From: Oceanobacillus alkalisoli
Lineage (GTDB): Bacteria > Bacillota > Bacilli > Bacillales > Amphibacillaceae
Direction: 5' to 3'
DNA: 64,000 bases
Assembly: GCF_021556485.1 (NCBI RefSeq)
Contig: NZ_JAKGBW010000011.1
Span: 61,290 to 125,289 of the forward strand
Shown: positions 44,194 through 53,438 of the stretch, one piece after another
Numbering within the stretch: the first letter of the stretch is position 1
How the letters are laid out: every line of letters starts with the position of its first letter
Translations under genes and position numbers: made by a program
Notes under the pieces: generated by a model
Told to the model about the DNA's origin: nothing
The model's database searches: none
The model's input: only the letters and a program-made list of their open reading frames with translations

Positions 44194-45219
44194 TCAACTT
44201 CTTCTCCGTTGTTTAATTAATATTATCGCAAATACCGGTGCACCTACTAAAGCTGTAATCACTCCGACAGGCAATACTTGAGGTGAGATAATCGTCCGCG
44301 ATAACAAATCCGTCAAGATAAGAAACCCCGCCCCAGTAATCATGGAGAGTGGCAGCAAATGGACATGGTCGGGGCCCCACAGCTTTCTAGTTAAGTGCGG
44401 AATAACGAGCCCGACAAAACCAATCGTTCCAGATACCGCAACCGCTGCTCCAGTGAGGATAGAACCCGCAATAAGAATTAGCAACTTCCGCTTGCCGACA
44501 TCAACGCCTAAATGCTGTGCCCTCTCTTCGCCAAGCGACATTGCATTCAGTTCTTTTGCATTCATTAATAAAATGAAGGAGCCAAGAATAAAGAAAGGAA
44601 GAATGATTCCAACATAGCGAAAGCCCCGCATCGATACACTGCCAAGCATCCAGCCGATAATCTGCTGCAATTCATCGCCTGTCAACGCGATAATTAATGA
44701 AATAATCGAACCTAAAAACGCGCTGAAAATAATTCCCGTAAGAATAATCGTTTCTACCCGCATCGTCCGGTCAATTTTACGTGCAAAGTAAAGTACAATT
44801 AAAATGGTTGTTAAGGCTGTGATAATGCTCAAAAATGGCAAAGTATACATCCCGATAACCGGTAGCGAGATTCCGAAAAACAATGTCGCAACAGCACCAA
44901 CTGATGCTCCTGAAGATACTCCAAGGATATAGGGCTCCGCGAGCGGATTTCTTAATAAGCCTTGGAAGGCCGCTCCCGCAATCGCAAGCGATGCCCCCAC
45001 AAGTCCCGCCAACAGTACCCTTGGCAAGCGAATCTCATATACAATACTTACATACATCGGATCAACATCATCACCAACCGGCAACCGAAAAGCCTCGCTG
45101 CCAATCACTTTGACAATATCAAGGATCGGGACAGATACACTCCCAATCGAAATGGCAAATAGCATTGCACCAATGAGAAGCGCACAAGAAATACCATATT
45201 TTATTGCATTACTCTTCAT
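44194..45219 (-). CDS. btuC: Cobalamin ABC transporter permease
   Basis: The FecCD/BtuC-type permease has 341 residues and about nine to ten membrane helices, with GAAFQGLLRNPLAEPYILG, GVSSGASVGA and GFVGLVIPHLTRKLWGPDH, the segment that docks the ATPase. The ATG at 45219 overlaps the btuF stop by about 11 bp with CCGGAG upstream, so translation is coupled. The position between btuF and btuD-cbiZ and the riboswitch identify the substrate as a corrinoid rather than a siderophore. Confidence 0.93.
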   Translation of the reverse strand: MKSNAIKYGISCALLIGAMLFAISIGSVSVPILDIVKVIGSEAFRLPVGDDVDPMYVSIVYEIRLPRVLLAGLVGASLAIAGAAFQGLLRNPLAEPYILGVSSGASVGAVATLFFGISLPVIGMYTLPFLSIITALTTILIVLYFARKIDRTMRVETIILTGIIFSAFLGSIISLIIALTGDELQQIIGWMLGSVSMRGFRYVGIILPFFILGSFILLMNAKELNAMSLGEERAQHLGVDVGKRKLLILIAGSILTGAAVAVSGTIGFVGLVIPHLTRKLWGPDHVHLLPLSMITGAGFLILTDLLSRTIISPQVLPVGVITALVGAPVFAIILIKQRRRS

Positions 45220-46201
45220 CAAACAGCTCCGGATAAACAGCTTCAGCTAGTTCCCTTGCACCTTCCGTGAGTCTCGGACCAGAACGTGTAATTAAATCAG
45301 CATCAATGTCGTAAACTCTTTCATTTGCAACGGCTTCTACTACATCAAAGCCACTTCTCGAAAGCACTTCTTCTTCCGGATTTTCAATATATGCGCCGTA
45401 AGAAGTGATGATTACATCGGGATTCAATTCAATGATTTCCTCTGGATCAAGCGCCAGCCAGCCTTCATGTTCGGCTGCAGCATTTTCAGCATGAATCATT
45501 TCTAACAGTTCGTGGATAAACGTATGCTGTCCTGCTGTGTAAATGTCCGGTGCAGGAGAATTTTCAAAGAAAACTGTCTGTACATCTTCCTCAGATATCT
45601 CGGATGTAAGCTCTCGAATTTCTTCAAATTCTGCTTCCATTTCTGTCATTAATTCTTCTGCTTCCTGATCAGTTCCAATAACTTGTCCAACGATTTCAAT
45701 CGTTTCGTATGTGCTCGCAATATCCTGTGCATCTTGAACAACAAAAACTTGGACACCCGCAGCTTCAAGTTGTTCGAATGCCTCCTGGGCACTGCTCACT
45801 CCCAATTCATGCGCAAGGACAATATCCGGGTCAAGACTAATGATCCGCTCCACATTCAATTCCATGCCACCGATTTTTTCAATATCTTGTACTTCTTCCG
45901 GGTAATTATCATGATCCGACACACCGACCACCTTTTCCCCTTGTCCTAAAGCAAACGCGATTTCGGTATTGCTCGGAATCAATGAAACAATCCGTTCTGG
46001 TTCTTCCTCAAGTGTTATTTCATTGTCTATAGCATCTGTGAGTGTCAGCGGATAATGATTATCGTTCGTTGACTCTTCTTCAGTCGCTTCCTCTTTATCT
46101 GTATTTCCAGTTGCATCCTCATTGTCTGTCGCACCTTGTCCGCAAGCAACTAGCAGACTAAGTAAGAACGCGAGCAGCAAACCTTGCCATAATCTCTTCA
46201 T
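45209..46201 (-). CDS. btuF: Cobalamin-binding lipoprotein
   Basis: The N-terminus is a lipoprotein signal with lipobox LLVAC, followed by an acidic linker and a class III periplasmic-binding fold: ERIVSLIPSNTEIAFALGQG, GVSDHDNYPEEV, a long helix, and LDPEEIIELNPDVII. This is the pattern of BtuF/FhuD-like receptors. The second ATG (46201) is preferred because TGGAGGA lies 7 bp before it; an ATG 6 bp upstream is too close. It is the first gene after the riboswitch, and a dispersed repeat lies in its leader. Confidence 0.92.
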   Translation of the reverse strand: MKRLWQGLLLAFLLSLLVACGQGATDNEDATGNTDKEEATEEESTNDNHYPLTLTDAIDNEITLEEEPERIVSLIPSNTEIAFALGQGEKVVGVSDHDNYPEEVQDIEKIGGMELNVERIISLDPDIVLAHELGVSSAQEAFEQLEAAGVQVFVVQDAQDIASTYETIEIVGQVIGTDQEAEELMTEMEAEFEEIRELTSEISEEDVQTVFFENSPAPDIYTAGQHTFIHELLEMIHAENAAAEHEGWLALDPEEIIELNPDVIITSYGAYIENPEEEVLSRSGFDVVEAVANERVYDIDADLITRSGPRLTEGARELAEAVYPELFDEE

Positions 46202-46232
46202 TTCCATTCCTCCAATAATAAATTCATGAACA

Positions 46233-46388
46233 AAGGCGCAAGCGCCCGTTTAGCAACGTACAAACTGGAGCACTCCGGAATGAGATAAAGGAAACATGGC
46301 GACGTAAGGAGCCGATGTTGACTTATCGATTGGAGGAGTGTGAAGTTTGTCAGTTGCTGGGCGCTGGAGCCGGACGTGGCTATCGCCG
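46233..46388. repeat. About 155-bp dispersed structured repeat in btuF leader
   Basis: The element starts with GGCGCAAGCGCC and ends GTTGCTGGGCGCTGGAGCC followed by GGACGTGGC. Such elements, with the same ends, are familiar as intergenic repeats in Bacillaceae. It lies between the riboswitch terminator and btuF, so it is transcribed as part of the btuF leader. A solo end copy with three differences is at 52243-52268. Confidence 0.7.
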
Positions 46389-46435
46389 GGAATTCAAGTT
46401 ATCCACAGCATTTTTGCTTTATAGTTTCCTATTCA

Positions 46436-46472
46436 TATAAAAAAGCACCTCACACAGTGTGAAGATGCTTCA
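46436..46472 (-). terminator. Riboswitch expression-platform terminator before btuF
   Basis: On the minus strand AGCATCTTCACAC pairs with GTGTGAGGTGCT and is followed by TTTTTT. It lies about 60 bp after the B12 aptamer. Confidence 0.85.
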
Positions 46473-46534
46473 GTAAATAGGTTATACATCCATATAGACC
46501 CATCACCTGACTATCCTCGTAGTGCTGGCGTTAC

Positions 46535-46698
46535 AGAATAGGCAGGTCTCCTGGCTCATGCTCATCACTCTGCTGCACCTTCCCATGCATCTATCGCAAA
46601 GTGGTATTTACAGCTCATTCGCACTTACAGTGGCGGGACCGCGTTGGACTTACACCAACTTCCCTTTTAAGAATTCAGCAATCGAATCCACCTATTCT
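46535..46698 (-). promoter_or_regulatory. Cobalamin (B12) riboswitch upstream of btuF operon
   Basis: On the minus strand the B12 box GAGCCAGGAGACCTGCC lies at 46557-46541, preceded by the core with GGGAAGTTGGTGTAAGTCC and GCGGTCCCGCCACTGTAAG. P1 is closed by AGAATAGG at both ends (46535-46542 and complement 46691-46698). With the downstream terminator it should switch off btuF-btuC-btuD/cbiZ-adenosyltransferase when cobalamin is plentiful. Confidence 0.97.
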
Positions 46699-46831
46699 TT
46701 GCATATCATTTTCAATTGAATCTATCTCATATCGTACACTTTTTTTATGTGAAAGTCATCTTTTTATCTAATTATAAGGCAAGATGACAATACAAAAAAC
46801 TGCTTCCATAACAGAAAGCAGTTTTAATCCA

Positions 46832-48175
46832 TTATTGTAAACCAAGTAAATCCTCAATTAAAGTGACAACACGGTCAGCATATTTATTACATGCTTCCTC
46901 TGTTTCTGCCTCGACCATTACCCGGACGAGTGGCTCCGTTCCGGATGGACGCACGAGTACACGGCCATATTCACCGAGCTCTTTTTCCACGGCGTCGATT
47001 TCTTCTAATATAAGTGGATTGGTCAATGCCTCATTCTTATCTGTTACTTTAACGTTTTTCAGGACTTGCGGGAATACTTGCATCTCTCCAGCTAGTTCAG
47101 ATAAAGGTTTTCCTGTATCTTTCATGACGTTCACAAGTTGCAATGCCGATAGCATTCCGTCACCTGTCGTGATGAAGTCAAGGAAAATAATATGGCCGGA
47201 TTGTTCTCCGCCAAGGTTAAATCCGCCTCTGCGCATCTCTTCCATGACGTAACGGTCACCAACATTTGTTTTATCACTATGCATGCCATTTTCTTCAAGT
47301 GCCTTATAAAATCCGATATTACTCATTACCGTTGAAACAATCGTATCTTCACGAAGCGCACCTTTGGACTTCATATATTTACCGCAAATGTACATAATTT
47401 GGTCCCCGTCAACGATTTTACCCTTCTCGTCAACTGCAATTAAACGGTCGCCATCCCCGTCAAATGCTAGTCCAATATCTGCACCCTTTTCCAAAACAAG
47501 CTCTCTTACCGCTTCTGGATGGGTCGAGCCTACACCATCGTTAATGTTGAGGCCATTTGGCGAAGCACCAATCGTGTAAATATCTGCTTCGAGATCTGCA
47601 AAAAGATGGGTTGCAAGACTGGATGTCGCACCATGCGCACAGTCGATAGCAATTGATAGACCATCAAAGTCGTTATCAATCGTATCTTTCAAGAATGAAA
47701 TATACTTCTGCCCGCCTTCGAAATAAGCATTCACTGTCCCGATATTCGCTCCAACTGGACGCGGGAGTTCATCCTCTGCGTCAATAAGCTTTTCAATCTC
47801 AGCTTCTTGCTCATCCGTCAGTTTAAATCCATCCGGACCGAAGAATTTAATACCATTATCTTCTACTGGGTTATGAGACGCAGAAATCATAATTCCTGCA
47901 TCCGCGCTCATCGATTTCGTTAAATAAGCTACCCCTGGAGTAGAGATAACGCCGAGACGCATGACTTCTGCCCCGATGGAAAGTAAGCCTGCAAGCAATG
48001 CTCCCTCAAGCATATGACCGGAGATACGTGTATCTCTGCCAATGATTACTTTTGGATTTTCCCTTTCCTTCGTCAGTACATATCCGCCGATTCGACCTAA
48101 TTGATAGGCAAGTTCCGGTGTTAAATCTTTATTCGCTACACCCCTGACACCATCGGTCCCAAAATACTTCTTCAT
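46832..48175 (-). CDS. glmM: Phosphoglucosamine mutase
   Basis: GlmM converts glucosamine-6-P to glucosamine-1-P for UDP-GlcNAc and wall synthesis. The 447-residue protein has [10 protein letters not shown] at the start, the phosphoserine loop [15 protein letters not shown] (Ser about 101), the metal loop DGDGDRLI and the GEQSGHII and [12 protein letters not shown] motifs. AAAGGAGAGG precedes the ATG. It follows cdaR and cdaA as in most Firmicutes. The glmS gene, which usually follows in Bacillus, is not here; B12 genes take its place. Confidence 0.97.
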   Translation of the reverse strand: MKKYFGTDGVRGVANKDLTPELAYQLGRIGGYVLTKERENPKVIIGRDTRISGHMLEGALLAGLLSIGAEVMRLGVISTPGVAYLTKSMSADAGIMISASHNPVEDNGIKFFGPDGFKLTDEQEAEIEKLIDAEDELPRPVGANIGTVNAYFEGGQKYISFLKDTIDNDFDGLSIAIDCAHGATSSLATHLFADLEADIYTIGASPNGLNINDGVGSTHPEAVRELVLEKGADIGLAFDGDGDRLIAVDEKGKIVDGDQIMYICGKYMKSKGALREDTIVSTVMSNIGFYKALEENGMHSDKTNVGDRYVMEEMRRGGFNLGGEQSGHIIFLDFITTGDGMLSALQLVNVMKDTGKPLSELAGEMQVFPQVLKNVKVTDKNEALTNPLILEEIDAVEKELGEYGRVLVRPSGTEPLVRVMVEAETEEACNKYADRVVTLIEDLLGLQ

Positions 48176-48223
48176 TCATACCTCTCCTTTTAATAAACCA
48201 TCTAAAAGTCAATTACTTAAAGT

Positions 48224-49450
48224 TTATTCGATCTCAACTGTAATTTCTTCAAACTCAGGCGTCACGGTTACATCCTCTACCTCATTCCATTCTACTTCCA
48301 CTGGTACAAGATGTTCCCCCGGCTCGAGCCCTGCCAGGTTGACAAGGACCCGGAAATCATCAGGGCTAAGCTCCCTGAGGAATGTTTCATTTCCTGTTAC
48401 GGTAATATCCATTTCAGCTTCACTTGGATCGACATATGTTACAGCTTGTCCATTTGCAAGTTCTTCTTCCTCAATCGCCATTGCCTCTAGAACCCGTGCT
48501 TCTTCTACTTGAACAGATACTTCAATTGTTTCCAATTCTCCTGTATTTACACCATCCGGGAGGTCAAATCCAACATCAATCGTTCCAGACTCCGTAATTT
48601 CCGATAGGTCGATTTTCTCCGTTGGAATGGACTCGATTCGTTCGAGAATATCACTGACTGCAAAAATTTCAGCCTCATCTAGATTAGCAGAAATAGACAG
48701 CAAGGAAAAGTCCTCCGGTACATCGCCGGTCGTTTCAATATCAATGGGAACCACTTTGCTCGGACTTATGAAATCAACAGATACGACAACCGACTCCCGG
48801 TCCAAGCGGACTTGCAGTTCATTTCCTTGTGTATCATACACATTCACCGGTACTTCCCGGTTTGAAATTGAAGTCTCCTGTCCGGCCACATCGACATAAA
48901 TTTTAACGACACCAATCTGCTCCATGATTCTTCTGGATGTTGTAATATTTACACTGGATTGGTCTAACTCATAACCGCCGACCTCAACTCCCGGAGGCAA
49001 CTGATCTGTATTTAAGAATTCCACTGTTATTGGATATTCCTGATTTGCTCTTTCCTCAATCGATACCTCAATTGTTTTCGGCTCAATATAAACGCGAATA
49101 TCATCGGAAACCGTATGCTGCAATTCTACCGTATGATTTCCCTCTCCCAGTTCCCTTAAGTCCACGTAGACAGAAAAGTTACGATTGAATACAGCCGGCA
49201 TAATCATCGCAGGAGAACCTTCTAATGTCACTGTTGCATATTCCGGAACTCCGCTTACGACATAATCATCCGAATTAATATCGATATCTACAGGAACATC
49301 ATCAATTGTTTGCGTTTGTGAATTCCTTCCTGGAATGGAGGATTCAGAGCTGGATGAATTGGATTCCACATTCACGAATATAAATAACGTAATGGCAAAA
49401 CCAAGCGCCAGTATACGAATAAACCATTTACTTTGAAACCAATTATCCAT
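48224..49450 (-). CDS. cdaR: YbbR-domain regulator of diadenylate cyclase
   Basis: The 408-residue protein has one N-terminal membrane helix (about 8-26, WFIRILALGFAITLFIFVNV) and then tandem extracytoplasmic YbbR domains of about 80-90 residues (four can be counted). CdaR binds CdaA and adjusts c-di-AMP synthesis. The ATG overlaps the cdaA stop by 8 bp, with GGAGGGGG upstream. The glmM gene follows, giving the conserved cdaA-cdaR-glmM order. Confidence 0.93.
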   Translation of the reverse strand: MDNWFQSKWFIRILALGFAITLFIFVNVESNSSSSESSIPGRNSQTQTIDDVPVDIDINSDDYVVSGVPEYATVTLEGSPAMIMPAVFNRNFSVYVDLRELGEGNHTVELQHTVSDDIRVYIEPKTIEVSIEERANQEYPITVEFLNTDQLPPGVEVGGYELDQSSVNITTSRRIMEQIGVVKIYVDVAGQETSISNREVPVNVYDTQGNELQVRLDRESVVVSVDFISPSKVVPIDIETTGDVPEDFSLLSISANLDEAEIFAVSDILERIESIPTEKIDLSEITESGTIDVGFDLPDGVNTGELETIEVSVQVEEARVLEAMAIEEEELANGQAVTYVDPSEAEMDITVTGNETFLRELSPDDFRVLVNLAGLEPGEHLVPVEVEWNEVEDVTVTPEFEEITVEIE

Positions 49451-50258
49451 TTTCTTTCCCCCTCCGTTTCTTCGTCTTCTCAGGGGCTACGGGAAGCAAG
49501 GATAAATGTTCATTTAATAATTCCGTTAATGCCTCTTCGGATAAATCACGATGCAGCTTTCCATTTATCGTACAAGATATTGCACCCGTTTCCTCTGAAA
49601 CAACAATCGTCAGGGCATCCGTTACTTCACTGATCCCCATTGCAGCCCTGTGTCTTGTTCCCAGTTCCTTAGAAATGAATGGACTCTCCGATAGCGGTAA
49701 ATAACAAGCAGCTGCAATAATTTTATCCCTTTTTATAATAACAGCACCGTCATGAAGCGGAGTATTCGGTGTGAATATATTTGTCAGCAACTGGTGAGTC
49801 ACTTCCCCATTAATGGGAATCCCCGTCTCAGCATATTCACCAATCCCCGTCTCCTTTTCAATGGAAATAAGTGCTCCAATCCGACGCTTCGCCATATAAG
49901 TAGAGGACTGGACGATTGCTTCAATTTGCACTTCCATATCTTCTTTCGACTTAGTACTTCTTGTGAGAAAACTCCCTCTTCCAAGCTGCTCCAAGGCTCT
50001 TCTCAGCTCAGGCTGGAATAAAATAATAATTACGATAATCCCCCACTGGATAAATTGGTTCGAGAAATACCGAACCGTCTGGAGGTTAAATGCAATACTC
50101 AATAGCCAAATTGCCAAGATGACGGCAATTCCTTTAAGTAATTGTACAGCTTTCGTACCGCGGACCAGCATCATCAGTTTATACAGCACATACCAGATGA
50201 GAGCTATGTCCACGGTTATTCTAAGTATCGTTAACAGGTCGAATCCCCCATCGAGCAT
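49443..50258 (-). CDS. cdaA: Membrane diadenylate cyclase
   Basis: CdaA makes the essential messenger c-di-AMP from two ATP. About 100 N-terminal residues hold three membrane helices; the DAC domain follows with NTPLHDGAVIIKRDKI (DGA motif) and LGTRHRAAMGISE (RHR motif). The ATG at 50258 is chosen because AAAGGACGTG precedes it; the frame extends 21 bp further. The neighbours cdaR and glmM are its known regulators in Firmicutes. Confidence 0.95.
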   Translation of the reverse strand: MLDGGFDLLTILRITVDIALIWYVLYKLMMLVRGTKAVQLLKGIAVILAIWLLSIAFNLQTVRYFSNQFIQWGIIVIIILFQPELRRALEQLGRGSFLTRSTKSKEDMEVQIEAIVQSSTYMAKRRIGALISIEKETGIGEYAETGIPINGEVTHQLLTNIFTPNTPLHDGAVIIKRDKIIAAACYLPLSESPFISKELGTRHRAAMGISEVTDALTIVVSEETGAISCTINGKLHRDLSEEALTELLNEHLSLLPVAPEKTKKRRGKENG

Positions 50259-50317
50259 GGTCACACGTCCTTTAGTCATGAATTAGCAATTGTATAATTA
50301 ATTTTTTAGAAAACTTG

Positions 50318-50344
50318 GTTGTCACCAAGCCTTTCGGTGACAAC
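50318..50344. other. Perfect 9-bp hairpin in cdaA leader
   Basis: GTTGTCACC and GGTGACAAC form a stem with a 9-nt loop about 60 bp before the cdaA start. No T-run follows at either side. It may shape the leader RNA. Confidence 0.4.
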
Positions 50345-50518
50345 ATTAGTTGCACTTATACAGTAAGAAAGGATTTATATTTATCTTTCCGCCAAAAATA
50401 TCATATAAAAATTCCATTTTAATGAATTACATGACCATTATTATACCATAAATACAAAGGTTCATGTGAACTTAATAGCAGCGTAACCATTTTAAAATTA
50501 GCCTTCGTAATAAAGAAA

Positions 50519-50550
50519 GCTTGCATACCGGAAATATAGAGCATGCAAGC
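50519..50550 (-). terminator. Likely terminator of sigW-rsiW
   Basis: GCTTGCAT and ATGCAAGC form an 8-bp stem 15 bp after the rsiW stop, followed on the minus strand by TTTCTTTATT. It would separate sigW-rsiW from cdaA. Confidence 0.6.
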
Positions 50551-50564
50551 ATATAATCATCATA

Positions 50565-51203
50565 TTATTCAAAAGAGAATACTTTTTTAGCAAAGTCTTT
50601 CAGTTTGTACCATATCCAGTCAAATGCTTGATCGACGGATTCGAATTCTCCATTTATTTCACCGACGGAAGCCATCAGACCACTGTTGTCCAGTGGATCA
50701 TCATCAATTAGTTCCCCATTCACCAATGTCACATTCCCATCAACCGTACCATGAATGATCAGATTGCCATTTTTAACGAGTAAATCACCTTCAACCACTT
50801 CGCCTTCCGGTACAATCACGGTATCTCCTTCAATAATTAAATTCTCTTGTTTTGAGACAACGAGCTGATTGTCTTGATCCCATGCAAAGAAAACACCGGT
50901 GAACATAAGAATAAAGAAAATCGCTGCAGCCGTAAGCATCGGATGCATCTTAAACCAGCGTGAGTATTTAACCCGTTTTTTCTCGGTTGGAAGATTCTTC
51001 ATGACATTCGCTGTGAAATTCACCGGTGCTTCAAATCGTTCAGCACTTTGAATAAGCGTAACGGTCCGCTTCAATTCACGGAAATGACCCTGACAGGCTT
51101 CACAGTCTTCCAAATGATATTTTAATTTCTGTTCCTCTTCCGTAGTTATATCGCCATCCAAATATTTATGCATTAGCCCAACGGTTTCTGCATTACATTT
51201 CAA
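50565..51203 (-). CDS. rsiW: Anti-sigma-W factor
   Basis: RsiW holds sigma-W at the membrane until wall stress triggers proteolysis. The N-terminus has the zinc anti-sigma motif His-x3-Cys-x2-Cys (HLEDCEAC), one membrane helix (about 86-105, [18 protein letters not shown]), and an extracytoplasmic part with [20 protein letters not shown] as in B. subtilis. TTG at 51203 is chosen because AAAGGAGTG lies 8 bp before it and the start then aligns with RsiW; a GTG 9 bp upstream overlaps that site. It follows sigW closely. Confidence 0.93.
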   Translation of the reverse strand: MKCNAETVGLMHKYLDGDITTEEEQKLKYHLEDCEACQGHFRELKRTVTLIQSAERFEAPVNFTANVMKNLPTEKKRVKYSRWFKMHPMLTAAAIFFILMFTGVFFAWDQDNQLVVSKQENLIIEGDTVIVPEGEVVEGDLLVKNGNLIIHGTVDGNVTLVNGELIDDDPLDNSGLMASVGEINGEFESVDQAFDWIWYKLKDFAKKVFSFE

Positions 51204-51218
51204 TGGGACCACACTCCT

Positions 51219-51782
51219 TTACACATGACGAAGCCTCTTTCGTAAAGCTTCTCTGCCCCGGTGAATCCTTGTTTTCACCGTTCCGATTGGGATGTCCAGT
51301 ATTTCACTTATTTCTTTCAAGGAAAATTCTTCTAAATACCTCAGAATAATAATACTGCGATATTTCGGTGGAAGTTCGGAAATTTCTGTGTGGATATATC
51401 TTTGTAATTCATTACTCTCCACCTCTTCCACTAGAGAAGCGCCCTCACTTTGAAGCTGGGAATACATATCCAGTCCATCCGTTCCTTTAACCTCTGCATC
51501 CAAAAAGTAGTCCGGTTTTCGTTTGCGAAGTCTGTCAATTGATAAGTTCGTGGCAATGCGGTACAACCAGCTTGAGAATTTTCGTTTCTCATCAAAGGAA
51601 TGAATGTTTACATATGCCCGTATGAAAGCTTCTTGTGCGATGTCTTCTGCCTCATGTGCATTACCAAGCATCCGGTAGCAATGCTGGTATATTTTATTTT
51701 GGTAAAATGAGACCAGATCTTCGAAGGCAGATTGATCCCCTTTTTTTACTAATATTATTTTCTCCCTAATTATTTGTTCCAT
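51219..51782 (-). CDS. sigW: RNA polymerase sigma factor SigW (ECF type)
   Basis: The 187-residue ECF sigma factor has region 2 (NIYQHCYRMLGNAHEAEDIA-like stretch, YRMLGNAHEAEDIAQEAFIR) and region 4 (LPPKYRSIIILRYLEEFSLK, then EISEILDIPIGTVKTRIHR). Its identity as SigW rests on the adjacent RsiW and the cdaA-glmM block. An autoregulatory promoter with TGAAAC and CGTA lies upstream. It controls envelope-stress and antimicrobial-resistance genes in B. subtilis. Confidence 0.95.
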   Translation of the reverse strand: MEQIIREKIILVKKGDQSAFEDLVSFYQNKIYQHCYRMLGNAHEAEDIAQEAFIRAYVNIHSFDEKRKFSSWLYRIATNLSIDRLRKRKPDYFLDAEVKGTDGLDMYSQLQSEGASLVEEVESNELQRYIHTEISELPPKYRSIIILRYLEEFSLKEISEILDIPIGTVKTRIHRGREALRKRLRHV

Positions 51783-51815
51783 ACTTTACCTCCGCCTACA
51801 ATGCGGTACTTTTAT

Positions 51816-51842
51816 TACGAACGAGCAACTCAAAAGGTTTCA
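51816..51842 (-). promoter_or_regulatory. Candidate sigma-W autoregulatory promoter
   Basis: On the minus strand TGAAAC (51842-51837) and CGTA (51819-51816) are 17 bp apart, with CCTTTTGAGTTG between them, close to the known sigma-W consensus (TGAAAC, 16 bp, CGTA). It lies 34 bp before the sigW start. Confidence 0.8.
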
Positions 51843-51974
51843 TTTTTTTCCGCTTTAACATTTTTTCCTGCATTAATTAATATCCTATCAATTTTTCTAA
51901 CATTTTCATAGGTTTATTCTTGCTATTACTCGGGTATTTTCTTATTATAGTATACTAGATAGGAGGAAGCTTTT

Positions 51975-52145
51975 GTGAGTAAAGCACTGTTGCTTGAAAA
52001 AATTGAAACATGTCGGCAGGAATTAGTTGCCCTTAGTTACCATCATGAACTTACTTCACAGGCTGTTATTGAATCTAGTATGAAATTGGACACACTCATT
52101 AATAAATATCAAAACTATGATAACTATGAATTAGCCTCCAGATAA
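51975..52145 (+). CDS. Spo0E-like aspartyl-phosphate phosphatase
   Basis: The 56-residue protein reads SKALLLEKIETCRQELVALS and later VIESSMKLDTLINKYQNYD, matching the Spo0E family, where two helices end in an S-x-x-LD-x-LI-x-x-Y motif. Such proteins dephosphorylate Spo0A-P and delay sporulation. A GTG start follows TAGGAGGAAGC, a strong site. The usual SQELD core is replaced by SSMKLD, a conservative variant. It is divergent from sigW and is the main sign of sporulation in this window. Confidence 0.82.
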   Translation: MSKALLLEKIETCRQELVALSYHHELTSQAVIESSMKLDTLINKYQNYDNYELASR

Positions 52146-52242
52146 AGACTTCCAATAAACTTGTGTGATAACGGTCATCCCGTTCCACACCTTAATATTA
52201 TCGGTATTTGATTTTTAAAGAAAGAGTATACGAATTTCAGCT

Positions 52243-52268
52243 AGTTGCTGGGCACTGGAGCTAGACGT
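52243..52268. repeat. Solo end of the btuF-leader repeat
   Basis: AGTTGCTGGGCACTGGAGCT followed by AGACGT matches the end of the 46233-46388 element with three differences. The remainder of the element is absent. Confidence 0.65.
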
Positions 52269-52273
52269 AAGAA

Positions 52274-52315
52274 AAAGACATAAATCTCGTGATTTTAGAG
52301 ATTTATGTCTTTTTT
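52274..52315. terminator. Bidirectional intrinsic terminator
   Basis: AAAGACATAAATCTC pairs exactly with GAGATTTATGTCTTT, followed by T-runs on both strands. It ends the mevalonate operon from the right and the Spo0E-like gene from the left. Confidence 0.9.
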
Positions 52316-52322
52316 ATATTTT

Positions 52323-53426
52323 TTAAGACGCTTCTATTGCAGCACCTTCGGGATGTGAGGTAAGCGCTAATGGCTTAATTCCTGCCTTTTCCCAAGAAGC
52401 AAAGAGCTGTTCCGCTTGCCTCTTACTCGGCATAAAGGCAATACCGCAATCTCCTCCGCCAGCTCCGGAAGGCTTACCCGCACCGCCTAACGCATCAGCA
52501 AGGTCACATAATGTGCCGAGTAAAGCCGTTTCAATTGAGACGTCCGCTTTATTTCCAACTGTAGCAAGGGCTTCTCTGTTTGCTTTTACCCCTTTAAAAA
52601 GAAGTTCTTGATTCTCTTCTTCCATTCCGGTAAGCAATGTATGTACGGCCTGCTCGCTTTTCAACAGAAATGCTTCAAACGCTCGCGGATTATCATCCTT
52701 CAATTCCAAAATACGGCTGACAAGCTGTGTCGTTGATGCAGGCTTCCCTGTCCAACCGACACAAAAAGAAACAGTTGCCGGCAGTGTCAATCGCTTAATC
52801 GAAAGATAGACCCAATCCATTTCCAATAATTCATGGATAGAAGAAACATTTTTAGACGCTTGAAGTAACCATTCCGCCTGGAAAGATGAATATTGTAAAA
52901 TACCACCATAAACAGATGCCGCTATATCGGCACCAGAACCACTACCTTGAATGTTCACATGAGCTAAGGCGGCTAATTTAAAAATGATATCCTTATCCGG
53001 CTCATCCTTTGTAAAGCGGACCATAATTGCCGTAACGATCGCTACAACCACCGCCGCACTAGATCCTAATCCATATTTCACGCCGGACGCATCATCCAGT
53101 TCACTGCGGACAGCCAAGTTGAAATCGTCAATCTCTACACCCGCTTCCGCAAGATACGTACAGGTTACTTCCATCGCTTCTTTTACAAATGAAAGACGTT
53201 CGTCAGCTGATTGAATAGTCACTTCTCCGTTCGCGTAATCCCACGATAGATTATTCAGCTGATAATCTTCTAACGTAAGTTTTCTGTGACCGGAATCTTC
53301 AATAGTAGCATAAACAAACCGGTTTACAGCAGTGACCGCAAGATGGTGATTGGGGATAAGCACCGCAAATTCACCGGCAACCATCAATTTACCTGGTACT
53401 TTTATCGTCCATTTATTCGCCTGCAA
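52323..53426 (-). CDS. mvaK2: Phosphomevalonate kinase
   Basis: This GHMP kinase phosphorylates 5-phosphomevalonate to the diphosphate. The 367-residue protein has KVPGKLMVAGEFAVL at the N-terminus, the ATP loop KYGLGSSAAVVVAIVTAIM and the C-terminal GGAGKPSGAGGGDCGIAF. Start is TTG at 53426 with TAGGAGTGG upstream. It is the last gene of the mvaA-mvaK1-mvaD-mvaK2 operon. Confidence 0.94.
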   Translation of the reverse strand: MQANKWTIKVPGKLMVAGEFAVLIPNHHLAVTAVNRFVYATIEDSGHRKLTLEDYQLNNLSWDYANGEVTIQSADERLSFVKEAMEVTCTYLAEAGVEIDDFNLAVRSELDDASGVKYGLGSSAAVVVAIVTAIMVRFTKDEPDKDIIFKLAALAHVNIQGSGSGADIAASVYGGILQYSSFQAEWLLQASKNVSSIHELLEMDWVYLSIKRLTLPATVSFCVGWTGKPASTTQLVSRILELKDDNPRAFEAFLLKSEQAVHTLLTGMEEENQELLFKGVKANREALATVGNKADVSIETALLGTLCDLADALGGAGKPSGAGGGDCGIAFMPSKRQAEQLFASWEKAGIKPLALTSHPEGAAIEAS

Positions 53427-53438
53427 CTTATTCCACTC

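Noticed and set aside
44194-46201. Iron-siderophore importer
   Set aside because: The permease and receptor families also carry siderophores, but the cobalamin riboswitch, CbiZ fusion and adenosyltransferase identify corrinoids.
47364-47579. Plus-strand open frames inside glmM, panC, trpB and other minus-strand genes
   Set aside because: They overlap well-supported genes in antisense, have no ribosome binding sites and show no recognisable product.
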